Assembly (NCBI GenBank): GCA_964017185.1
Contig: OZ024874.1
Location: forward strand, 31,968,721 to 32,032,720
Direction: 5' to 3'
Length of the DNA stretch: 64,000 bases
Source of the DNA: Rugalucina vietnamica
Lineage: Eukaryota; Mollusca; Bivalvia; Lucinida; Lucinidae
The notes below the pieces were generated by a model. That model had not been told where the DNA came from, made no database searches, and saw only the letters and a program-made list of their open reading frames with translations. How positions within the stretch are numbered: the first letter of the stretch is position 1; each line of letters starts with the position of its first letter. Below, one piece after another: positions 55,557 through 64,000 of this stretch. The position numbers were made by a program, and so were the translations under genes.

Positions 55557-56049
55557 TACTCCTCGATACAGAGTGCTCAGCATGCTTCATCTTGTTCTAC
55601 AGTGATCAAATCTATTCAGACTTATGTCCCAGTGCAGTGATTTATCTTCTTGATACACCTGTTTTTTTTTTTTTTTTTTTTTTTTTTTTGTTTTTTTTTT
55701 TGTTTTTTTTTTTTGTTTTTTTTTTTGTCTGCCTCGTTGCCTTTGGTTTTGGTTGAGACACAGCTGGGTGGATACCGTATTGGGAAAGAACTAGTCATCT
55801 TGCTCTTCAAGTGTGTTGTCGTAGAAACGTTTTGTGGTGTATTTTCTTTCCTGTCGTGTATCTATGTTGGAACTCTTGCATCGATTCCTGGTTGCTCTTT
55901 TCTTACTCTGTATATTTTCTATATGAAAGATAAATAAAGATATACAAATGTTCTAAAGCGTCATTGTCTTTAAGGGGCACTTTTTGTTTGACATAATATT
56001 GAAGATTTTGATATAACCATAATCTGATAATTAATCTGATAATCAACCG

Positions 56050-56842
56050 TCGATACATCTACTTATGGCACAAATTACAGACTTTTTAAAGATGAATTCG
56101 GTTTTAGTGAATACTTGTGTACCCAAATACATCTCTAAAGTTTTACTATTGTTTCGGACAAGAAATCATAGATTTCCTATAGAACTGGGTCGATGGTCTA
56201 GTATTGCTATAAATGAAAGAATATATCATTTTTGTCACAAAGATATCGGTGACGAGTTTCATTATATTTTAACATGTAAATATTTTCAGGAAGAACGGCA
56301 CAATTACATAAAACCATATTTTCAAAGACACCCTATCAAGCAGTTAATGAACTCAACAAACATCACTGAATTAAAAAAGTTATGCAAATGTATTCAAAAT
56401 ATAACGGCGAGTAACCATTAGAATTACGAACTGTTATTAGATATGTTGTAATAATTGTTTTCATTATATTACCAATAATATAGCTACACTATTCTATGTG
56501 ATAAACTTATAAGAGACAAATTTTATATGGAGTTGGGTTTTGTGGTTGAACTGTTGAGACCGATCAATTGGACATAGTACTGCAACTGCCAGTCTAAATA
56601 ACTGTGCTCATATTACATGTCTCTGATATATTCATGAAATTTAGTAGGTATAATTTATATTTTTCTGCTATATGCCCCTTCAAGATATCTTTTGGGTCAA
56701 ACGGGAGTAATTTCCCAAATGTGTATGTGACCACATGGTTACCAACTTTTTGCATGTTTTATGTACATGTATATATGTATGTACCTCCTGTTGTTACATG
56801 AAACTGCTTCCTAGAGAGAATAAAGAATTGAATTGAATTGAC
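56050..56842 (+). mobile_element. LINE 3' fragment with C-terminal zinc-binding region
   Basis: The frame 56065-56421 gives the end of a LINE polyprotein: KVLLLFRTRNHRFPIELGRW, INERIYHFCHKDIGDEFHYI and LTCKYFQEER, a Cys/His motif (C..D.GDEFHY...C) usual at the C-terminus of CR1/Jockey-group proteins. The 3' UTR ends AATAAAGAATTGAATTGAAT, a typical tandem-tail terminus. It is 5'-truncated and absent from the sister duplicate. Confidence 0.85.
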
Positions 56843-57573
56843 ATTCAAGTGTCAAAATAGATTTATTGTACTTTACATGTTTGCCTGACCAAATATAATA
56901 CATTATGTCATTATCGATAGAATAGTTTTCAGTGAATGTTTTTTGAAAATATAATTTGAAAATGAATACCTGGAACCACTTATTTTGTCAATATACCCAA
57001 CAATCAAAAACATGCAATAAAACAAAACACCCAAAATAATTCGCTTTTGACAGACAAGTTAAAGATAGAATTTGATGATCAAAGTCAAAGGAATATACAT
57101 TTTTCATTATTTCTAGATTAGATCGTAAGTATCTTTTTTCTTGTGCTGTGTCAGGGAGTTTGATTTTTATATTCTAATTCCAAGGACCCACAACACTAGC
57201 TGTGATTATCAAACAGATTTTGTCGAAATATTCTGTATACTTATTGAATAAAACATTTTAGCAAAATAACGTATTACTGAATTAATCTCGACTAACAAGT
57301 AGCCGAGAGGGTAGCGATCGCACACCTGAGAGCCTTTGACTATCGCTACTTTTAACGCCGGCGAGGACAGCTAACGTAGCATTCCATGGAACTATCAGTC
57401 TTAAATCCAAATTCTTGCATGCACTTGTGTACGGCCTTCATTCAGTAAAGAGGTATTACTGTGCCTGTAGGTCGAGCACAGCCAGTGTAGACGTATTAAA
57501 TCTGGCTGTTAATGGTTCACATTCAGTTTAGAAGTATGAACTGGGGCTCACAGCCATTGACGATTTATATACT

Positions 57574-57810
57574 GTGACTGTAGATCGTTCACAATCAATA
57601 CAGTCAGCTTTTGTTTTTACTTTGACTGTCACAGTACAAACTTCTACACTGAATGAATTGTCTGTGAACCACCTACAATCACAACATAATATCTATTCAC
57701 TGGTTGTGAACACCACACTAACAGTCACAGTACATGCCTCCCCGCTCAATTTGGACTTTGAACCACCAACAGTCACAGAACATACCTCCACACACCGGAT
57801 ATAAACCACT
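57574..57810. repeat. Degenerate short repeats around GTGAACCACC..ACAGTCACAG
   Basis: ACAGTCACAGTACATGCCTC, ACAGTCACAGAACATACCTC and TGTCACAGTACAAACTTCTA, each near a GTGAACCAC or TTGAACCACC block, form an irregular array. The same array occurs at 62270-62520 in the other duplicate. Confidence 0.6.
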
Positions 57811-57914
57811 TACAATCAAAGTACATGCCTCTACATTGACCGCATAATACGGCAATGTAATATGAAAGAGTGGCACATTTCGCATGTCATGACACCCATC
57901 CCAATGTTGGTTGG

Positions 57915-57992
57915 AAGTCCCATAAAATAGAGGCAACATCCCGACATGACCATAGCTGTTGACTATGACGTAAAGCAACAAACAAACAAAAT
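57915..57992 (+). repeat. SINE-like tail
   Basis: GTCCCATAAAATAGAGGCAA, CATCCCGACATGACCATAGC, TGTTGACTATGACGTAAAGC and a CAACAAACAAACAAAATC tail. Confidence 0.7.
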
Positions 57993-59011
57993 CATGGGAC
58001 ATCCTGGTGATCTAACACTTAACTTTTGCTATAGATACGTAGCAGAACTATCACTGTGCAATCATTCAATCTTTTTTCGCGTTTTTTTCTCGGAGACTTG
58101 CAGAAATGATGGACCCCCTCCCCCTCCCCCCCCCCCCCACCGAAATTGAAGTTGTCAGTGACCCTATACAATTCAGTCATTCATCCCCTCTGGTTCATTC
58201 AGCTGCAAAACTGTTTTGATAATCGAAATGTCGATACTTTTACATGTATGTCTAAAATTCACTTTGGGAAAATTTCAGAAATCTGTGACTTTTGGTTAAA
58301 ATACGATTTTTACCCCATTTTTTGTCGCTTTAAATGTTGTCCTTTGGGCTGCAAGTTTGGAACAGAAAAAAAAAACAATTTGAGCTACGGGCATTGGTTT
58401 AGATTTTACATCGTTTTTGAAAAACGTTTGTCATCAGACTGAGCATTTTCTTAATGGAAATTTGCACTATGTGAATAAAACATTTGACAACACATTTTAA
58501 AAACTTTGTTATGAGCCAACCAGAGTGCGTAATCAAAATCGTTTTTCACTTTCATACTCACGATGCAAAGGAGAACATTTTGAGCGGAAAAAATATTTTT
58601 CGATTTTTTTTTTCAGGTTGGTTGGGGTCGGGGGATGGTGGGGGGGGGGGGGGTGGTAAAAACGCATTTTTACCAAAAATTTACAAATGTTTGGATTTTT
58701 TTTAAAATCTCTGTTTTATCACTTGGATATCAAACTTTACACACAAAGAAACATTTTTGTGATGAAATGTTTCTTGAAATTAGTGTAAGGGAAAATGGCC
58801 AACCCTCTTGGTTTTTACATGGATAAATGTCCCACACAAATATGTAAGCATTTTAAAATATATTGGTAATAGCCACCCCACCCCCTGGCATAATACTGAA
58901 AAAGTGATCCTTATCAAATAGTTAGTAGAATACATGGGTCAGTGATTCAAGATGCTCAATGAGTGTTTTACCTGTGCGCTCAGATAAATAGGATTATTCT
59001 AGGTACCTGTA
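57993..59011. other. No recognised gene
   Basis: It has a C-run at 58110-58140 and a G-run at 58635-58655. Around them are T-rich segments of similar wording (TTTTACCAAAAATTTACAAA). No coding call. Confidence 0.35.
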
Positions 59012-59013
59012 AT

Positions 59014-60196
59014 ATATGAGGGTCTGGATGGGGGGTCCTGGTATTCACTAATCACTAAAAATTTAGCCATTTATTCACTGTCATTAAAATTTTGGCTTAT
59101 TCATTAAAATTAGCTCGATTATTCATTAAAATATTACTAGTCGCGCCTTCTTCGCCAAGCTAATAAGCATAAGCAAAAAGGTGTTCCCCACCTAAGACAT
59201 CCCTTAACTCAAGCCACAAGGACCGATTGTTTTAGCCTTTTAAATCTGTTGGGAGTATAATCCCCTCCACCTTAAATACTAAATACCCTGAATCTTTCTC
59301 CTCAATTATGAATACCAAAGGTTATTAAAAAAAAAAGTAACATCAGGGGTAAAGGTATAATAAAATGGTGTTGTTTTTATTTAGCAAACTAGTTAGCATA
59401 GGAGTAATATGTGATGAATGGATTTGAGCTTGCGCCTGATTGTACAATACATTTTATTTATGTCTTAAATACCGAGCGAGCGAAGCGAGCGAGGAAAAAA
59501 AATATGTAGTGCCATTTAAATTGTCAGATGAATTGGCATGAACATTCTTTGTGCTGCCTTGTTTCTGATTGCAAAATGCACTATAATTATGGTCTGTCAT
59601 ATAAGACACCAAGATGATGTCCATCCACAGAAAATATTATCATTATAGGATTGGAACATACATAATAAGGACAAAGTGGGGTAATAGAATAAAACGAAAA
59701 TACATATGCATAAGCAAACGAAACAGTGGGATAGTATCTGGCTCAGTGAACATCCAGAATGATTTAATTCATTTTTCTCTGCCTTCAAATGACACATTTT
59801 CAATTGGCCCACGAGGTGAGTCCCTACATGCTTGGCTTCCAGACATATGTATTTCCAAACATTCAAGGATTTCTAAAATATGAATACAACATTTGAACTT
59901 AATCGGGTCTGGGGGCGTCCAGACCCCAAACCCAAGAAAAAAATGAAATTCTGGAATGTCAGGGAGGTCATCTAAGACCATTCCATATCAAAATTTTAGC
60001 ATATTCATTATTCTTTAAAATGTTATTATTCACTATTCATTATATTATTCTGCTATTCATTAAAAATTTACATTTATTCATTATTCTTTAGGACCTCATT
60101 ATTCACTAATCATTATTTTTTTTGCTCTTTATTCACTCTCATTAAAAAATTTAGGCCATTATTCATTAATCATTATACCCCATCCAGACCCTCATA
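59014..60196. mobile_element. Inverted-repeat element rich in ATTCATTA (about 1.18 kb)
   Basis: The ends ATATGAGGGTCTGGATGGGG and CCCCATCCAGACCCTCATAT are perfect inverted repeats. Subterminal zones on both sides are full of TTATTCATTAAAAT-type repeats. A short TA/AT duplication is likely but ambiguous because the flanks are AT repeats. Non-coding. Confidence 0.85.
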
Positions 60197-60385
60197 TATA
60201 AGTAACGGCATAAGCTTGTGTCATTGGAAGCTTGATTTGAACTTTTCTTCTGATATCCCTTACAAGACCAATATTTTGACTATTCTTGTTCGCTTTTATG
60301 TTTTCGATTTATATTCATTCAAGTTGTAATGTTATATTCTATGTAAAAGACAGTAACGATTTCAAATAAATCTAACTTAACAGAG

Positions 60386-60450
60386 CACGGTGGCTTAGTG
60401 GTAGAGCAACATACCCTAATAATAAACCATGGCGGCGTGGAGTTGCGTTT
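60386..60450 (+). mobile_element. SINE head fragment
   Basis: GAGCACGGTGGCTTAGTGGT followed by AGAGCAAC is an A-box-type tRNA head. The B-box (GTGGAGTTGCGTTTATG) is degenerate. It abuts the second segmental duplicate. Confidence 0.5.
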
Positions 60451-60890
60451 ATGTACTCTTCGGTATAGAGTGCTCAGCATGCTCCGTCTTATTTAACAGT
60501 GATCAAATTTATTAAGACTATGTCCCGTTGCAATGATTTATCTTCTTGATACATCTGTATTTTTTTTTCTGTCTGCCTTGTTGCCATTATTTTTGGTTGA
60601 GAAGCAGCCTGGTGGCTACCTTGTTGGCAAAGACCAAGTCATCTTGCTCTTCTAGTATGTTGTCGTAAAATGTTTTGGGATATTTTGGGATATACTTTCT
60701 CTCCCGCCTTGTGTCTATGTTGAAACTCTTGCCACGATTCCTGGTCCCTATTTTCTTATTCTGTATATTTTCTATATCAAATGTGAATCGAGATATAAAG
60801 ACATATGTAATGTTCTAAAGCGTCATTGTCTATAAAGGCTTAGCTGTTTACCCCTGCTGGTGCAATATGGTCTAGAAATCAAAGGACTGT

Positions 60891-61230
60891 CATTATCACT
60901 GGGTGCTTCCTTCTTCTCGATATAAAAAGGTTTTGTTTGATTTTTACTATAGATCCCGATAGGATTTAGTTTTGTTTGATTTTGGTATCAGATTATTTTC
61001 CTACAATAATTCCTAGAATTTGATTTGATTTGATTCTAAGTTATGACGTCATTGAAAGAATTTCAAGTCATAATATAGTGCTTTGAATGCAATTTTATAG
61101 TCAGATTTAATTTAATTCGTTAAAAAGTGACGAGTCTGTTTTGTGGAGATTTACTGTGTAATAAAAGCAGAACAAAATCCGTTACCAAAAAGTCAAACAA
61201 AACGGACCAAGGAAGCACCCAGTGATAATG
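60891..61230. mobile_element. MITE-like element in duplicate copy 2
   Basis: CATTATCACTGGGTGCTTCC and GGAAGCACCCAGTGATAATG are perfect inverted ends. The copy-1 duplicate lacks the segment, so it is a later insertion. The extra DNA in copy 2 (about 60842-61435) is longer than the inverted-repeat unit. Confidence 0.75.
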
Positions 61231-62144
61231 AGGTGATTATCTCATCTCTGCAGGGGGTAATAAAAAGGCCTTTAAAGGATAATGGTCCCTGCATAACATG
61301 TGCAATAAAACTTCATCCCCTGCAATCAATATTGATTTTTTTTCTGTTTGGCCCCTGAATTTTGATTCATTGTGAGGCCACCAAGTTTTCTAGTGACCTG
61401 TCCCTTGCAATAACTCTCAACAGACAGGAACATGGGTACTTTTTGTTTGACATAATATTGAAAACTCTGATTAAACATTTATCTGTCACAATGGATTTAT
61501 TGTACTTTGCATGTTTGTCTCATGACTGAACAAATATAATAAATTGTTATAATCGATAGAGCAGTTTTCAATGAATAGTTTTTGAAAATTGAAAATGAAT
61601 ACCTGGAACCACTTACAATGTATTTTGTCAATAAACCCAACAGTATAAGACATACAATAAAACAAAACACCCAAAATAATTAGTTGTTGATCAAAGTTAA
61701 AGGAATATACATTTTTTTCTCATTATTTCTAGATTAGATCGTAAGTATCTTTTTTCTTGTGCTGTGTCAGGGAGTTTGATTTTTTTTTATATTCTAATTC
61801 CAACTGTGATTATCAAATCGATTTTGTGGAAATATTCTGTAAACTCATTGAATAAAATATATTTTAGCAAGATAAAATATAGCTGAATTATCTCGACTAA
61901 CAAGTAGCCCAGAGGGTAGCGATCGCTCACCTGAGAGCCTTTGACTATCGCTACTTTTGGCACCGGCAAGGACAGCTAACGTAGCATTCTGTGGAACTAC
62001 CAGCCTTAAATCCAAATTTTTGCATGCAATTGTGTACGGCCTTCATTCAGTGAAGTGGTATTACTGTGCCTGTAGATCGAGCACAGCCAGTGTAGACGTA
62101 TTAAATCTTGCTGTGGTTCACAGTCAGGTTAGATGAATTTGTTT

Positions 62145-62225
62145 GTTTAAATTGATGCTTTACGTCCCAGTCAACAGCAGTGCTCATGTCGGAACGTTGC
62201 CTCCATTTTATGGGACTTTTACCTA
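62145..62225 (-). repeat. SINE-like tail, reverse, in duplicate copy 2
   Basis: The minus strand reads GTCCCATAAAATGGAGGCAA, then GTTGACTGGGACGTAAAGCA and AACAAACAA. It is absent at the equivalent point of copy 1 (about 57515). Confidence 0.7.
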
Positions 62226-62547
62226 ACATTAGGATAAAGGTATGAACTGTGGCTCACAGCCAGTGACGACTTATATACTGTGACTGTAGATGGTTCACAA
62301 TCAATACAGTCAGCTTTTTTACTTTGACTGTAGGTGAACCAATTACAGTAACAGTACAAACTTCTACACTGACTGAATTGTCTGTGAACCACCTACAATC
62401 ACAAAATAATACCTCTTCACTGGTTGTGAACACCACTAACAGTCACAGTACATGCCTCCCCGATCACTGTATTGACTTTGAACCACCAACAGTCACAGAA
62501 CATACCTCCACACACCGGATGTCATGACATCCCAATGTTGATAAGAA

Positions 62548-62622
62548 GTCCCATAAAATAGAGGCAACATCTCGACATGACCAAACTGTTGACTAGGACG
62601 TAAAACAACAAACAAACAAAAT
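62548..62622 (+). repeat. SINE-like tail
   Basis: GTCCCATAAAATAGAGGCAA through GACGTAAAACAACAAACAAA, in the position equivalent to 57915-57992 of copy 1. Confidence 0.7.
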
Positions 62623-63382
62623 CAAAAGTGTGATGTAAACAAAGCATATAATAGGAGAAAATGACCGGATTGTACAAACTGACTGTCCCCTCAGTGAGAG
62701 GATTTTAGCATGGGATTTATGTACAAAATCCCGGACAGGGGCTATGATTACAAACTACTAGTGCAGAAGGTCACCTGAAGAGCCTTCGACTCAGATGAGC
62801 TATCAAAATTAGTTGGATAAATCGAGAAGAGTATTAAAGCAAATTCATACTGGCATTGTAATAAGTCTAAATTTTAACTTTCCAACTCGTTATTTCGACA
62901 TTTCATATCGAAAAGTTGCATAATATAAATACATGTAGAAAAATGACTACTATCCTGTTTTGCAAGTTAATTAAAATCGACTATCGTGATAATTGCAGCC
63001 GAGAAGATTATAGCAACTTTAAATTCGATCTGGATTTGCACCATTCCAAAATTACATCTAGACATTTATTTGTCTAGATGTAACGATCTAACTTTACAAA
63101 TCGACAAACGTCTACCCTTCCATATAATCGAGTTGGTACAGACTGAAGATGGTGCAGACTCTGCACTGATATGCTTCCGTATTAATACGAAAAGCTTACC
63201 GTTAATTTACTAGGTTATCACATAGTATATGGCAGAGGTGCACCATGCCGGGGATTTTTGTAGACATATATTTTCTGAAAGCCAGTACCCTAAGCTACTA
63301 AATGCCGCTTGTTAGCACTCTGACTGTTGGGGCTTTATCGTGTCAGAGCGCGTTACGTACGTTACCGATGTATGATTTTTAA

Positions 63383-63596
63383 ATTCAAGCTGCTAAGGGG
63401 ATCACCAAAATTTGTGACAAAAAGCAAATATTTGACAAGAACTTTACCTTTAAATATGTAGCAGAGATGTTACCTAATCTAACAGGACCAAATTCAATAA
63501 TATTTAGATTTCATGCCTTCTGGTACAACAGAAGTAACGTAAATAACCCGTGTAATTTGGCATATCTACCGTGTTTCGTTTCTTATAGAATATAGC
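63383..63596 (+). other. Open stretch with some coding character, unrecognised
   Basis: A 70-codon stop-to-stop frame (IFDKNFTFKYVAEMLPNLTG, then SIIFRFHAFWYNRS) ends at TAG. A second unrelated-looking frame at 62986-63213 lies upstream. Either could be an exon or relic running out of the window. I recognise no family. Confidence 0.2.
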
Positions 63597-64000
63597 TCAG
63601 ACCAAATAACAAAATACAATTTTTATTATAGTTATCTACAATCCTTGTCCTTTAAAATGACATATCGTAGAGCTCTCTGTGACCTTCCATCACTCCACAG
63701 ATGCTGATTGTCTTCCCCTACCCCCATTTAAATAGTATGCCCATTAATAAACATAACGCAACAGAAACAGAACAAAGACACTTCCTTTCCTGAACAACAT
63801 CCCAGTTTTCAAAATAAAACTTCCATAGATATTAAAAGCACACGAAAAATCAACTACAGACCATGCTTCGAGATAATGGTAACATATTTTACGTAATGTC
63901 ATGGTAACGTATGTAACAATTTTGTATTTTCACTATAGAATCATATACTTATTATCAATTGCAGAGTATCATTTTTCTCTCACAGCTAGTTCAGTTAGGA

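Larger units (their letters stand above)
55557..57990 (+). repeat. Segmental duplication, copy 1
   Basis: It matches 60458-62622 in order and orientation: ACAGAGTGCTCAGCATGCT, ATTTATCTTCTTGATACACC, TTCTAAAGCGTCATTGTCTT, ACCTGGAACCACTT, GTAGCGATCGC and AGCACAGCCAGTGTAGACGT, ending in the SINE-like tail. Copy 1 alone has a long T-tract (55662-55726) and a LINE fragment (about 56050-56842). Confidence 0.88.
60458..62622 (+). repeat. Segmental duplication, copy 2
   Basis: Counterpart of 55557-57990. It lacks the long T-tract and the LINE fragment, but carries its own inverted-repeat element (60891-61230) and a reverse SINE-like tail (about 62145-62225). Confidence 0.88.

Overview
This is animal nuclear DNA. 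It is AT-rich, has one spliced gene with ordinary splice sites and small introns, and is otherwise dominated by non-LTR retrotransposons, tRNA-derived SINEs, short inverted-repeat DNA elements, minisatellites and microsatellites. Several repeat motifs (for example the SINE-like tail ending in a GACGTAAA..CAAACAAA block) are ones I associate with bivalve molluscs. That assignment is inference; no ribosomal or mitochondrial marker is present.

Layout: 0-2 kb, a long diverged inverted repeat with two perfect X-box-like palindromes. 2.1-4.05 kb, an intronless multi-pass membrane protein gene, now a pseudogene, with a 234-bp MITE in its reading frame. 5.5-8.15 kb, a broken LINE reverse transcriptase split by about 0.7 kb of foreign DNA. 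8.2-16.3 kb, SINEs, microsatellites, palindromes and two TA-flanked inverted-repeat elements. 16.36-48.33 kb (+ strand), an SLC22-type (organic ion transporter, MFS) gene in ten exons. 48.3-53 kb, intergenic with a TTAA-flanked element. 53.0-53.75 kb, an endonuclease fragment of the same LINE family as the 5.5-kb copy. 55.6-62.6 kb, a pair of roughly 2.2-2.4 kb segmental duplicates, each with its own later insertions. The remainder is mostly unrecognised.

Central observation: the transporter exons join with consistent phases into 575 codons, but exon 7 is cut in the middle of transmembrane segment 7. At the break (26645) and at the point where coding resumes (45985) there is a TTAA, and immediately inside each TTAA is the same sequence of at least 22 bp in opposite orientations. 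Removing everything between the two TTAA copies rejoins the exon in frame. The intervening 19,332 bp therefore looks like one very large TTAA-targeted (or TA-targeted) inverted-repeat insertion. It carries or has accumulated other mobile elements, including a LINE with an uninterrupted 1,055-codon endonuclease/reverse transcriptase frame. As read here the allele would encode a protein of about 381 residues stopping in TM7.

Other mobile elements can be delimited from the sequence: a 2,046-bp element with an 8-bp target duplication (hAT-like size) in intron 4 that carries an exon-like open frame; four copies of a 202-234 bp MITE, one ending 54 bp upstream of the transporter start codon; and several TTAA-, TA- or TAA-flanked foldback elements.
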